DNA of 64,000 nucleotides from Bradyrhizobium sp. 170 (GCF_023101085.1 NZ_CP064703.1:6572001-6636000), one strand, 5' to 3'. Positions 1 to 9,132 are shown, numbered from the stretch's first letter. Notes: generated by a model not told the origin, from the letters alone. Translations and numbers: made by a program.

Positions 1-157
1 GTTGTCGTGTCCAATAATTCGGTCCCGGGTCAGCGGCATCGGACGGCCAGTTTTGAACGGCTAGCTGGAGACGATAGCAGGGAGCGCCAAGGAGACGCTG
101 ACGTCTTGCCTAATGCGCCAACTGGTCAAAAATTGGCCGAACCTGCGGCCAAATCTG

Positions 158-3100
158 CTACTTCGCCTGCTTCTTCATTTCGATCCGCCGGATGCCTGAT
201 ATCGCGGGCAAGGCGCCGGTATGGACCGGCTCGGCCCCGGACATTTCCGGCGATAGCGGCGCGCGGGCGGTGGCATCCGGGAAGCGAATCTTCATTTCGC
301 GGATGAAGCCGTCGAGCGTGTCGACGCTGGCGGCCATCTTGGCGATCAGGGCGAATTCGGTGCTGTTGGAGGCGGCCGGCTTGCTTGCGGTGTCGAATGC
401 AAACCGGTCTGCCTCGCCGGTCATCAGCGGCGCGTATTTTTCGCGAAAACGGGCCAGGCCGATCGCGTCCCCGGCCAGCGCATAGCCGACCACGGCGCGA
501 ATCACGTCGCTCTTCTCGGCGGCGTCCAGCGGCCTGAAATCCCGCCAGCGGTCGGCGTAGTACAGCTCGATCTGTTCGGAAGCCTCCCGCCACTGCCGCG
601 ACGCCCAATAGATGTCGGAGCGCAGCCGGATCGCTTCGCGGCCGGTGATGTTGGAGATGATATCGAGCGCGAGGTCATGACGACCGGTGTCGCTCTGGGC
701 CCGTGCCTCAAGGAGCAGCCGCTGCTGCCGCAGTTCGCCGGAGAGGTCGGCGATCCGGGTCAAGCGCAGCGCCGCGATCGCCCGGTCCGGCTTGCGGTTG
801 GTCAGGTAGACCATGGCAAGGCGCGCCGCCACCTGCGCGCGCGCGGCTCCCTCCAGCCGCTTGTCGACCTGATACCGCAGCAGTTCGGCGGCCTGGTCGA
901 GCAGGTCGACCGTCGCCAGCCGGTCCGCGAGGCGCCGGATCATCTCGTCGCCGCGCCGGCCGATCGGCGTCAATTCGCGAAACTCATAGAACATGGCGAG
1001 CGCGTCGACCGGCTTCATGTCGTCGCCCTTCGAGCCGAGATAGAGCTCCGCGAACAAGGCGGACGCCGCATCCTGACCCTGCCGCGACAATTCGGAATTG
1101 GGCTGCAGCTTCGTCGCGGTCTTGGCGGCGGTGAGCGAGTCGGCATAGCGCCCGCTTTCGGCGTAGATCTGGGCCAGCTTGTTCAGCGTCCTCAACTCGA
1201 TCGCGTCACCGCGCCAGATGACCGACAATATCTCCAGTTCGCGCGTGAACTCGGCCTGGCCGAGTTCGCCGCGCCTGTGCCGCAGCAGGGCCTCCAGCAG
1301 CCTCGCCTCCGCCGACGCCTGTCGGTCGCCGGACTGCGCCGCATAGCTGTAGGCGTCGAGCGCGTCCTTGTCGTGCCCCAGCGCCTCGGCGAGCCGCCCG
1401 CGCAGCACCGCGATCCCGGGCTTCATCTCGGCAGGGATGCCGATCACCTCGAGCTCGCTGCGCCGCCGCGAGGCCCCGGCATAGTCCTTCACCTCGAGCG
1501 AGGCCCGCATCGCATCCGCGGTGACGATGCGCTGCAGTTCGAGCGGCAGCGCCGCGATCGAGAATTCGGCGTTCTTGAACTTTTCGCGCGCGTCCGCCCA
1601 TTTTTCCTGACGGGCTAACGCGAACCCTTTCCACAATTGGGAATCATAGCCGTTGCCGATCGCAGGACTTGCAAGATCCTTCAGCGCCCGCTCGGGATGG
1701 CCGATCAGGATGCTGGCGACCGCATGCACCATCAGCACGGCGGCATCCTCGCTCCCCTGGTTGGTCTCGGAGAGGATGAGGTTGGTCACCCCCCTCGCTT
1801 CCTGATACATCCCGCGCGACATGTAGAAATTGGCAAGCTCGAGTCGGGGTTGCGCCTTTTGCTCTGGCCCCGCGGCGGCCGCGGCCTTGGTCAACGCATC
1901 CAGCCTGGCGAGAAATTTCTCTTCCCGGTTCTTGCGCCATTCGTTGGCGTCGAACAGCGGCCGCACCGCCGCGGTGGCGCGTTCGGCCGCGACGTCGGCG
2001 GACGACAGCGTCAATCCGCCGGGCCGTCCAAGCATCACCTTGTCGGCGCCGACCTCGGCGTTGATATCGTCGGAGTTCGGATGCGCGACCACGCCGTGCA
2101 CGGATTCCAGCAGCGATAATTCGACGAAATCGTGCCGCTTGATGAGGCCGCGGGTCGGCGGCGGCGCGGTGACGACCAACAGCGTATCGCCGGCGTCGGG
2201 ATCGACCAGCCGGTGCATCGCACCGGGATTGGCCAGCGGCACGGTGACATTGGCGAGCGCCGGATCGGTAATGTTCCGGAGCACCATCAGCGGCAGCGGC
2301 GGCGTCTGGCCGCGGTCGGCGAAAGTCAGCGTCCACTCGGCGCCGTTGGCGCGGCCTTCGCTTTCGAGCGAAGGGATCTGCGGCCGGTTGAGGCGGATGC
2401 GGATGGCCTGGCCCTTTTCCAGCGGCAGCCGGCTGACATCGCCGATAATGGCGCCGCCCTTGGCGCGGATCGGTTCGATATCGATCGGTTTGGCCTGGTC
2501 GAACACCAGCCACACCGTATCGGCGCGGCGGAACAGCGCAGCCGGGGTCGGCGTGGCAAAGGAGAACGTGACGCGCAGGCCGTCGCTGTCACGCCTCGCC
2601 TCGACGGTGGCGGTCTTGTCCTTGGCGCCGCTTTCCGGCGGCGGACTCGATGCCGCAGCCCCCTTCGGCGGCTCCGCGGGAGGTGGAGCCTGCTTGGGCG
2701 CCACAGCCTTCGGCGCTTCCGCAGCAGCGGCCTGGAGCTGTTCGGCAGGCTGCACGACTTTCGCAGCTTCCGCCGGCGGCGCTGCTTGTTCCGGCGCGGC
2801 TGCCATCTTCTCAGCCGCGGGAGCCACATTGCCCTTGGCCGGCGTCACTTTTTCGACGGCAGGCGTTGCGGCCTCGGCCACGGCCGGCGCTTCGGTAACC
2901 TGGGCGGGTTTGATCTCGATCCTGGCCTGTTCGGCAATCGTCTCCGAGGTAACGGGCGGAATCTCCGGCGGCAGTTGCGACGGCGGCGATTCCTTCAGGG
3001 CCTTGTCGCGGGAAATCCGCGAGGCAGGCCCCGGTTTGGCCGGCACGGCCGGCTTGGCCTCGGCATGCGGCGCGGCCAAAGCGGGCTTTTCCGCCTGCTG

Positions 3101-3943
3101 GAAGGCAACATCGATCACATAGTTCTTTTCCTCGCGGAAGGAATGCACGTCGACCTCGCCAATCAGCACGATGTCGACTGCGGAAGAGTCGACGTCGGCC
3201 CGCTGGTTGATCGAGGCGATGTTCGGCGGCGCCGCCACCTTCGCGTCCGCCAGGTCGAAATTGAGCACGCTGTTGAACTGCAGCGTCAGCTTCTGATCGT
3301 TCAGCACCGACGACACGTTGACGCCGTCGGGCATCTCGAACACGAAGCGGACGAAGGTCGGCTGCACCGAGGCGCGGACACGCACCGGCGGCCGCTTCTT
3401 CGCGGCGTTGACCGCAAGCTGCGCCCGAAGCGCGCGTTCGGCGGCCCGCGCCCGCTCCGCCAGTTCGCGCACGACCGCCGCAGGAAGCGCGGGCGGCGGG
3501 CCGGTCCAGCTATCGGGCAGGAAGTCGACGAAGATCCGCTCCCCCGCCGTCATGGTGTTGACGGTTGCCCGCCGCGCCAGCGACAGCCGGATCGCCGTAC
3601 CGTCGGGATCGCGCCGAGCCGAGCCGACATAATCGGGAACGGCATCCGACAATTTGTCGACGGGAATATCCACCGGGCGCTTGAAATGGATGATGATGAT
3701 CGAACCCGCGGTCGAAACGTCTGACTCGACGTCCTCGGCCAGCTTCAACACCAGGCGGGCGAAGCCGCCGCCGGACGTGAACGTCGCCTCCCCCCGGACT
3801 TGATCGTCGGCGCGGCACGGCTGCGCGACAGCGAGGCCGGCGAGCAGCAGGACAAAGGCAAGCGGCCGGCCGAGGCAAAGCCGGGCCGCCCGCGCCAAAG
3901 CGCGGCCCTGCGACCCAGTTCCAGCGGCAGCCCTTTGCCCCAT
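158..3943 (-). CDS. Exported TPR-repeat protein beside the fliL-fliM operon
   Basis: This 1261-residue protein has a basic N-terminus and a hydrophobic stretch (about residues 27-41) ending in a plausible signal peptidase site after CRA (about residue 45), so it is probably periplasmic or envelope-attached. Residues about 48-290 hold two beta-rich segments that resemble AMIN-type cell-wall or secretin domains. An Ala/Pro/Lys/Glu-rich linker follows at about 295-440, then another beta-rich region. From about residue 680 the sequence is helical with repeated TPR-like signatures (LANFYMSRGMYQEA, LAQIYAESGRYADS, LAMVYLTNRKPDRA). It lies next to the flagellar genes with the same polarity, and a perfect CtrA-type box sits 78 bases upstream of the start, so a role in motility or envelope assembly is inferred. 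Its exact function is unknown. Confidence 0.85.
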   Translation of the reverse strand: MGQRAAAGTGSQGRALARAARLCLGRPLAFVLLLAGLAVAQPCRADDQVRGEATFTSGGGFARLVLKLAEDVESDVSTAGSIIIIHFKRPVDIPVDKLSDAVPDYVGSARRDPDGTAIRLSLARRATVNTMTAGERIFVDFLPDSWTGPPPALPAAVVRELAERARAAERALRAQLAVNAAKKRPPVRVRASVQPTFVRFVFEMPDGVNVSSVLNDQKLTLQFNSVLNFDLADAKVAAPPNIASINQRADVDSSAVDIVLIGEVDVHSFREEKNYVIDVAFQQAEKPALAAPHAEAKPAVPAKPGPASRISRDKALKESPPSQLPPEIPPVTSETIAEQARIEIKPAQVTEAPAVAEAATPAVEKVTPAKGNVAPAAEKMAAAPEQAAPPAEAAKVVQPAEQLQAAAAEAPKAVAPKQAPPPAEPPKGAAASSPPPESGAKDKTATVEARRDSDGLRVTFSFATPTPAALFRRADTVWLVFDQAKPIDIEPIRAKGGAIIGDVSRLPLEKGQAIRIRLNRPQIPSLESEGRANGAEWTLTFADRGQTPPLPLMVLRNITDPALANVTVPLANPGAMHRLVDPDAGDTLLVVTAPPPTRGLIKRHDFVELSLLESVHGVVAHPNSDDINAEVGADKVMLGRPGGLTLSSADVAAERATAAVRPLFDANEWRKNREEKFLARLDALTKAAAAAGPEQKAQPRLELANFYMSRGMYQEARGVTNLILSETNQGSEDAAVLMVHAVASILIGHPERALKDLASPAIGNGYDSQLWKGFALARQEKWADAREKFKNAEFSIAALPLELQRIVTADAMRASLEVKDYAGASRRRSELEVIGIPAEMKPGIAVLRGRLAEALGHDKDALDAYSYAAQSGDRQASAEARLLEALLRHRRGELGQAEFTRELEILSVIWRGDAIELRTLNKLAQIYAESGRYADSLTAAKTATKLQPNSELSRQGQDAASALFAELYLGSKGDDMKPVDALAMFYEFRELTPIGRRGDEMIRRLADRLATVDLLDQAAELLRYQVDKRLEGAARAQVAARLAMVYLTNRKPDRAIAALRLTRIADLSGELRQQRLLLEARAQSDTGRHDLALDIISNITGREAIRLRSDIYWASRQWREASEQIELYYADRWRDFRPLDAAEKSDVIRAVVGYALAGDAIGLARFREKYAPLMTGEADRFAFDTASKPAASNSTEFALIAKMAASVDTLDGFIREMKIRFPDATARAPLSPEMSGAEPVHTGALPAISGIRRIEMKKQAK

Positions 3944-4020
3944 CCAGGAAATCTCGCGGCCTCAATGAGTTCTGCGGCGAAGCGCGCTCGCCTGCCGGTT
4001 TGAATCTTGGATTGGCCGAC

Positions 4021-4035
4021 TTAAGGTTTTGTTAA
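4021..4035 (-). promoter_or_regulatory. CtrA-type box upstream of the TPR gene
   Basis: The sequence reads TTAA, seven bases, TTAAC, an exact match to the alphaproteobacterial CtrA consensus TTAA-N7-TTAA. It lies 78 bases upstream of the TPR gene start. The rest of the 3944-4320 gap holds no convincing gene. A 9-bp inverted repeat (4236-4244 with 4272-4280) lies just upstream of the small gene at 4321. Confidence 0.6.
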
Positions 4036-4320
4036 CGTCAACTCATTGATTTCGCTGGAGGGGGTCGGCGGGCACCCGCTGCCGCGCCCGGGTGGCCGGA
4101 ATGCGACCTCATTCCGCAAGAGGCCGCGGGCTCGCAGCGGCAACAAGCACGATAGTGCAGGCCGCGTCGTGATCGGAATCATTATCGCAAGACGGATGGA
4201 ACCAACATCAGCCATCCCGTCTTAGGGAAATAATGGACCCGGGACGCGGGGCCGGCAATCGATCAACCAGCTCCCGGGTCTGCCAAACCTGCCTCAGGCA
4301 GCCAATTCGGAGTGCGTAAA

Positions 4321-4542
4321 ATGGCAACCCAGATCGTGATGGATCGTACCGGTGACACCCGCCATACATTCGACATCCATGATCGCGCGGAGGTCGAAAA
4401 GGCCGAGCGGCGTTTCAGGGAATTGACCGGCGCAGGCTTTACGGCAGCGGTCCGATCGGGGCCCGGCGAGCAAAGGGTTATTCGTTCCTTCGATCCGACG
4501 GCGGAGGAAACGCTGTTTTATCCGCGTCTCGTTGGTGGCTGA
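4321..4542 (+). CDS. Small conserved-looking hypothetical protein, 73 aa
   Basis: The ATG at 4321 is preceded by CGGAG at a good distance. A GTG nine bases upstream is in frame but overlaps that ribosome-binding site, so the ATG is preferred. The product is soluble and charged, with no signal peptide. It begins MATQIVMDRTGDTRHTFD and contains an alpha/beta pattern (RAEVEKAERRFRELTGAGFTA) and a C-terminal FDPTAEETLFYPRL. It looks like a tiny single-domain protein. It is followed after 5 bases by the next gene on the same strand, so the two are probably co-transcribed. I do not recognise a function. Confidence 0.7.
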   Translation: MATQIVMDRTGDTRHTFDIHDRAEVEKAERRFRELTGAGFTAAVRSGPGEQRVIRSFDPTAEETLFYPRLVGG

Positions 4543-4547
4543 CGGCA

Positions 4548-4991
4548 GTGACCCAGCAGATCGTCCTGGCGATATGCTCGTTCATCCTGGCTTTGCTTGG
4601 CACACTGCTGCTTTCGGCGCTTTCGCTGGTGGTGGCGCGATCTGGTTCCTGTAGCAGATCGTTCCGCTACGAAACCGAGGCACGAGCGCTGACCCTGTTG
4701 AAGGGTTGGCTCTCGCCGAAGCAGCGTGCCTGCTATGAGCGCTTCCGATATTTCGACGTCGTCGGCAGCGACACCGGGACGCGCTATCGGATCCATCATG
4801 GCACGCAGACGAATATCGAGGAACTCAACGGCACGGGCCACCACGTCTGCAAATGGTGCTTCGTGCCGGATGGCGACCTCGTCGCAGGCGATGTCATGCT
4901 GGCGCAGAAGATCGCCCTTGAAACCAACGAGCGCGGCGCGCTCGCCGTAGCCCATCGCTCGTTCGTTTCGTCGGGGCCGCGCAGGTTCTGA
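4548..4991 (+). CDS. Membrane-anchored hypothetical protein, 147 aa
   Basis: The gene starts with GTG five bases after the previous stop codon, suggesting coupled translation. Residues about 4-31 form one hydrophobic segment, either a signal anchor or a TM helix. The rest is a compact domain with aromatic residues and cysteines (KQRACYERFRYFDVVG, HHVCKWCFVPDG, LVAGDVMLAQKIALE). The GDVMLAQKIALET block has the look of a conserved family, but I cannot name it. It faces the motE gene convergently. Function unknown. Confidence 0.65.
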   Translation: MTQQIVLAICSFILALLGTLLLSALSLVVARSGSCSRSFRYETEARALTLLKGWLSPKQRACYERFRYFDVVGSDTGTRYRIHHGTQTNIEELNGTGHHVCKWCFVPDGDLVAGDVMLAQKIALETNERGALAVAHRSFVSSGPRRF

Positions 4992-5038
4992 CCGGGTGAC
5001 GCCAACGCCCCTTCACCCGGGGCGGCCGGCAGCCCGTG

Positions 5039-5821
5039 TCAATTGGGCTTTTGCTGCAGGATCTTGCCTTCGATCTTCGGCAGCTCGGCCGTGGACGTGG
5101 ATTTATCTGTGCCGGCGCGGCGGGCCAGTTCGACCGTCAGCCGTTCGGCCGCTTCCGGCTGCATCAGCCCCAGAATGTCCGACATCTTGCGCGGCGCGAT
5201 CTGGGAAGCGATTTCGTAGAGCACGGACATTTCCAGCCGGTCGAACACCTTGGCGGCGTCCTTCGGCTTCATGTTCTCATACATCGTGATGATGCCCTTG
5301 AAGCGGGCGGCGTCCTGCTCCGCCTTTTGCCCCGTCGCGGTCGAGATCTTTGCCTCGGTCGCCTTCATTTCCTCGACGCGGCCCTCGATGCGCTTTTCGG
5401 CGGATTTCAAAAGGCTTTCGCGAATTTCGATTTCACGCGCGCGCTGCTCCAGTTCCTGGCGCCGCGCCTGCAGCCGTTCCAGGATGGCGCGCTCCGACGG
5501 CGACACCGATTGCGGGTTCTGGTCGGGAAACACCACGACGCCGTCGGGCTTCGGCGCGTCGCTGGCGGGAGCGGCCGGCTTCGGCGCCTCTTCCTTTTTC
5601 TCTTCCTTCTTGACCGAACCGGTGATGTCGTCGGGATCGGCTTTGGCGCCGCGCGGATAACCCAGATTGTCCTGCGCCCACGAACGCTTGGCCGGCTGGC
5701 TGACCTGATAGTCGAACACGTATCCGCCATCGATCACGAGGCCCGCGACCTTCAGCACTGCAAGGCCGAAGATCGCGACCAGCACGACCGGAATGACGCG
5801 GATGTCGCGAAACGACTTCAT
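5039..5821 (-). CDS. motE: MotE-family flagellar motor protein
   Basis: The 260-aa product has an N-terminal TM segment (residues about 10-30, VIPVVLVAIFGLAVLKVAGL), a charged Pro/Lys linker (about 70-95), a coiled coil (about 105-165), and a C-terminal MgtE_N-like domain (FKGIITMYENMKPKDAAKVFDRLEMSVLYEIASQ). This is the layout of MotE, the periplasmic partner of MotC in rhizobia. It is the last gene of fliL-fliM-DUF6468-motE and overlaps the preceding gene by 4 bases (ATGA), so translation is coupled. Assignment rests on architecture and context. Confidence 0.85.
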   Translation of the reverse strand: MKSFRDIRVIPVVLVAIFGLAVLKVAGLVIDGGYVFDYQVSQPAKRSWAQDNLGYPRGAKADPDDITGSVKKEEKKEEAPKPAAPASDAPKPDGVVVFPDQNPQSVSPSERAILERLQARRQELEQRAREIEIRESLLKSAEKRIEGRVEEMKATEAKISTATGQKAEQDAARFKGIITMYENMKPKDAAKVFDRLEMSVLYEIASQIAPRKMSDILGLMQPEAAERLTVELARRAGTDKSTSTAELPKIEGKILQQKPN

Positions 5822-6255
5822 GCGGCGAGGCCACTGGCCCTTCGGCGTTCGGAGAACGCTTCAGCCGCCGCGGCAACCGCCTTGGCGGAAGAGACCTTGG
5901 GCGCTGCGGGTTCGGCTTCCTGCGAGGGCCGGGCCGCGATCGCGATCTTGGACAGCCGGCGAATGACGCCGTCGCCTTCGGCGAGCATGTTCTTCAGATG
6001 TCCCGCCATCTGCGTCGCCGCCGCAAGTTGGCTGCCGAGATTTTCATTGACGTCACGCACGGTGTGCTTGAGGCCGCCGATCGCCCGCTCGGCGATTTCG
6101 GTCGCGGTGATCAGTTCCGCGATCGTGGCTTTCAGCGAATGCTCGTCCGCCTTGAGCCGCTTCAGCCGCTTGTTGAGCAGCATGCAGTAGCCGATCGTGA
6201 GCATCAGCAGCACCGCGACCAGACTCTCGATTACAATGCCAAGGGAATGACTCAT
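5818..6255 (-). CDS. DUF6468 flagellar-cluster membrane protein
   Basis: The 145-aa product has one N-terminal TM helix (residues about 8-28) followed by KRLKRLK, so its C-terminal part should be cytoplasmic. Residues about 35-115 form an amphipathic helix or coiled coil. The family (DUF6468) occurs between fliM and motE in alphaproteobacterial flagellar clusters. It overlaps fliM and motE by 4 bases each. A role in motor assembly or positioning is inferred from context only. Confidence 0.8.
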   Translation of the reverse strand: MSHSLGIVIESLVAVLLMLTIGYCMLLNKRLKRLKADEHSLKATIAELITATEIAERAIGGLKHTVRDVNENLGSQLAAATQMAGHLKNMLAEGDGVIRRLSKIAIAARPSQEAEPAAPKVSSAKAVAAAAEAFSERRRASGLAA

Positions 6256-7454
6256 TGTGCCTCCATCAACTTGGTTTGCTCGTCGGCCTTCTCGAACATC
6301 GCGAAGGTGGTATTGGGTTTGCGCAACTGCTTGGTGACGCGGATGGCGACGCGGTCGCCGACCCGGCCCATGCGCCCTTCGGTCAAAAGGACGTTGCCGC
6401 AGCGGACCTGCACCAGCGCTTCGGGGCGCATTTCCAGCGGCAAGGTGTCGCCGACCTTCAGCTTCATCAACTGCTTGAGCGGAATGTCGGCTTCATACAG
6501 CACGGCATCGACCGATATCTCGGCCTGCGCCACTTCGGTCGCGAAATGCCCTTCCCAGATCGGATCGCGGCCGAACTTTTCGCCCATGAACATCTGGAGC
6601 AGAACCGGGCGGATCGGCTCGATGGTGGCGTAAGGCAGCAGCAATTCGATATTGCCGCCGCGGTCTTCCATGTCGATGCGCAGCCGCACCAGGATCGCGG
6701 CGTTGGCGGGCCTCGAGATCGCGGCGAAGCGCGGATTGGTTTCCAGCCGGTCGATCGAGAACGTCACCGGCGACAGCGGCCGGAACGCCTGCTCGGCGTC
6801 GGCCAGCACGACCTCGACCAGCCGCTTGACCAGGTTGGTTTCGATCGTGGTGTAGGGCCGGCCCTCGATGCGCAGCGAGGTCTGGCCGCGGCGGCCGCCG
6901 AGCAGCACGTCGATGATCGAATAGATCAGGCTGGAATCGACCGTCGCGAGCCCGAAATTTTCCCACTCCTCGGCCTTGAACACGCTGAGCACGGCCGGCA
7001 AGGGAATTGAATTCATGTAGTCGCCGAAGCGAACCGAGGTGATGCGGTCGAGCGAGACTTCGACGTTGTCAGAGGTGAAGTTGCGCAGGCTCGTGGTCAT
7101 CAGCCGCACCAGGCGGTCGAACACGATTTCGAGCATCGGCAGACGCTCGTAGGACACCATCGCGGAATCGATGATGGCGCGAATGCCGGAATGGTCGTCG
7201 AGATTGACGTCGCCGACGGTGAAACCGAGCAGATTGTCGATTTCTTCCTGCGACAGAACCCGTTCGCCGGAATTCTTGTTGCCGAACTCGCGGCCGCCAT
7301 CCTCGACCATGGCCGCCCACTGCAGCGCCATGCTCTCGGAAAGTTCATTGGCGGCAGCTTCTTCCGCGGCCGCCGCGGGATCCTCGGAATCCAGGGAGGC
7401 TTCCCATTGCGCGGCAATGGCGTCCTGGTCCATCTGGTCTTGGTTGCCGGCCAT
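6252..7454 (-). CDS. fliM: Flagellar motor switch protein FliM
   Basis: The 400-aa product is the C-ring switch protein. The FliM core (residues about 95-300) is followed by a SpoA domain (about 315-390) with VQVRCGNVLLTEGRMGRVGDRVAIRV. The motif LSQEEIDNLLGF, which resembles the CheY-binding segment usually at the extreme N-terminus, lies here at about residues 67-78. It follows an acidic extension with two similar segments (AAQWEASLDSED and ALQWAAMVEDGG). It starts 18 bases after fliL stops and overlaps the next gene by 4 bases. Confidence 0.96.
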   Translation of the reverse strand: MAGNQDQMDQDAIAAQWEASLDSEDPAAAAEEAAANELSESMALQWAAMVEDGGREFGNKNSGERVLSQEEIDNLLGFTVGDVNLDDHSGIRAIIDSAMVSYERLPMLEIVFDRLVRLMTTSLRNFTSDNVEVSLDRITSVRFGDYMNSIPLPAVLSVFKAEEWENFGLATVDSSLIYSIIDVLLGGRRGQTSLRIEGRPYTTIETNLVKRLVEVVLADAEQAFRPLSPVTFSIDRLETNPRFAAISRPANAAILVRLRIDMEDRGGNIELLLPYATIEPIRPVLLQMFMGEKFGRDPIWEGHFATEVAQAEISVDAVLYEADIPLKQLMKLKVGDTLPLEMRPEALVQVRCGNVLLTEGRMGRVGDRVAIRVTKQLRKPNTTFAMFEKADEQTKLMEAQ

Positions 7455-7472
7455 GATGCTAGATCCGTTCCA

Positions 7473-7964
7473 TCACTGCACGACGATTTCCTTGAACAAC
7501 ACGGCGCTCACCTGCTGCGGCGCCACCGCGTTGTTGACCCGCTTGGTCAGTTCTTCCTTGAGGCGAAACAGCCCGGCCGAACCGTTGATATCGGAGGGAC
7601 GCAGTTCGCGCAGGTAGGTCTGGAACAGGTCAGTGACGCGCGGCAGGTTCGGCTTGATCGCCTCGACATGCTTCTCATCCTTGATCTCGAGCACGACCTT
7701 GACGCGGAGATATTGCACCCGCTCGCCGGGGGCCCCGACCAGGTTGACCATCATGTCGGGCACTTCGACAAAGGACGGCGGCTTCGGCGGCGGCGCTTCG
7801 GCGTGCTTCTCCTCGCCATGGCCGCGCATCAGGAAGAACCAGCCGGCGCCGGCGCCGAGGATGGCGACGAACCCGGCAACGGCAATGATCAGCTTGAGCT
7901 TGCCCTTTTTCGACGGTGAGGCATCTGCGCCGTCTGCGCCTTCCGCCTGCTCGTTGTCAGCCAT
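7473..7964 (-). CDS. fliL: Flagellar basal body-associated protein FliL
   Basis: The start at 7964 gives a 163-aa protein beginning MADNEQAEG, the usual FliL length. An in-frame ATG at 8057 would add 31 non-conserved residues. A cytoplasmic acidic N-terminus precedes a TM helix (residues about 23-43, LIIAVAGFVAILGAGAGWFFL). A periplasmic stomatin-like domain follows, with VPDMMVNL, YLRVKVVLEI and a C-terminal VLFKEIVVQ. FliL stabilises the stator-rotor interaction. It is the first gene of fliL-fliM-DUF6468-motE and diverges from flgF. Confidence 0.93.
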   Translation of the reverse strand: MADNEQAEGADGADASPSKKGKLKLIIAVAGFVAILGAGAGWFFLMRGHGEEKHAEAPPPKPPSFVEVPDMMVNLVGAPGERVQYLRVKVVLEIKDEKHVEAIKPNLPRVTDLFQTYLRELRPSDINGSAGLFRLKEELTKRVNNAVAPQQVSAVLFKEIVVQ

Positions 7965-8349
7965 TGCCCCGCCCGCTTCGATTCCGAAAACGAACGCGGT
8001 TGCCACCAGCCTGGGTAACGAAGCCCCCACAACGCGAAACAAAAGCCGCCAGCGCACACGCGCTCTATACGTGCAACGCTAGGGTAATAATGGTTAACGG
8101 AACCTTTCCATTGGCGCCCAAGTAGGAAAAATCTGCCGGGCAAACATGGTCAACAAGACCTTTCTGCCGCCCGCCCCGCGCCCCGAAAAACACCCAACCC
8201 CTTTAAAAATAAGCATTTCCCGACTTGGCACGGCTTTCGCTGAGTAACTGGCGTGACCTGCCGGCTTGGGAGAGCCCAAAGGTTTACGACGGATCCGGAC
8301 CGCGAGCTTGGGAGAGCCTGCCTCGGATCGATCAAGGGGAGAACCACCG
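7965..8349. promoter_or_regulatory. Divergent fliL / flgF control region
   Basis: This 385-base gap separates the two early flagellar operons. Facing fliL is a CtrA half-site: the minus strand reads TTAACCAT ending at 8090. Facing flgF is a sigma-54-type element, described separately. A ribosome-binding site AAGGGGAG lies 8 bases before the flgF ATG at 8350. No gene is visible here; weak open frames come from upstream extensions of the two real genes. Confidence 0.5.
8226..8240 (+). promoter_or_regulatory. Sigma-54-type -24/-12 element for flgF
   Basis: The sequence TGGCACGGCTTTCGC has the invariant GG (8227-8228) and GC (8239-8240) spaced by ten bases. It differs from the consensus TGGCACG-N4-TTGC by one base. 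It lies 110 bases upstream of the flgF start and is nearly identical to the element before flgI. Confidence 0.6.
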
Positions 8350-9114
8350 ATGGAGAATATGCTTCTCGTCGGACTTTCGCGGCAGATGACGCTGGAACGG
8401 CAATTGGATGTCGTCGCCAACAACGTCGCCAACATCAACACGACCGGCTTCAAGGCCGACCGGTCGCTGTTCGAGGAATATCTGCGCTCGCCGGCGCATG
8501 AAGACAATTTCGTGCGCGCCGACCGCCGCGTCTCCTTCGTGCACGACCGCGCCACCTTCCACGATTTCGCAGCCGGCCCCTCCGAGCAGACCAAGAACCC
8601 GCTCGACGTCGCCATCGACGGCAACGCCTTCCTGGTGGTGCAGACGGCCGCCGGCGAGCGCTACACCCGCGACGGCGGCCTGCAGATCAACAATCAGGGC
8701 CAGCTCGTGACCGCGAGCGGCGATCCGGTGCTGGGTACCTCCGGCCCGATCGTGTTCCAGCCGACCGACAAGGCGATCAACATCGCAGCCGACGGCAATA
8801 TCACGGTCATCGAGGGCACCGGCCGCACCGACTCGGTCCGCGGCAAGCTGCGGCTGGTCAATTTTGCCGACGCGCAGAAGCTCGTGAAGGAAGGCGGCAA
8901 CCTCTACTCGGCGGGCCAGGGCGTCGCCGCCCAGCCCGACACCACCTCGCGGGTCCACCAGGGCTTCATCGAGAAGTCGAACGTCAATTCCGTCCACGAA
9001 ATGAGCCGCATGATCGAGATCACGCGCACCTACACGCAGATCTCGGCGATGCTGCAGCAGCAGCACGACCTGCACCGAACCGCAGTCGAGAAACTCGCCG
9101 ACGTTCCGGCATAA
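8350..9114 (+). CDS. flgF: Flagellar basal-body rod protein FlgF
   Basis: The ATG at 8350 is preceded by AAGGGGAG and gives a 254-aa protein starting MENMLLVGLSRQMTLERQ. The N-terminal rod signature VVANNVANINTTGFKAD and the C-terminal helix (VHEMSRMIEITRTYTQISAMLQ) are both present. It is a proximal rod component of the FlgBCFG family. It is followed by flgG after 18 bases, opening the flgF-flgG-flgA-flgH operon. Confidence 0.95.
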   Translation: MENMLLVGLSRQMTLERQLDVVANNVANINTTGFKADRSLFEEYLRSPAHEDNFVRADRRVSFVHDRATFHDFAAGPSEQTKNPLDVAIDGNAFLVVQTAAGERYTRDGGLQINNQGQLVTASGDPVLGTSGPIVFQPTDKAINIAADGNITVIEGTGRTDSVRGKLRLVNFADAQKLVKEGGNLYSAGQGVAAQPDTTSRVHQGFIEKSNVNSVHEMSRMIEITRTYTQISAMLQQQHDLHRTAVEKLADVPA

Positions 9115-9132
9115 CGCTTAAGGAATAGATCG

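Noticed and set aside
677..3724. Long plus-strand open frames opposite the TPR gene
   Set aside because: They are antisense shadows in GC-rich coding DNA, with arginine-rich low-complexity products and no start signals. The minus-strand frame has a signal peptide and TPR signatures.
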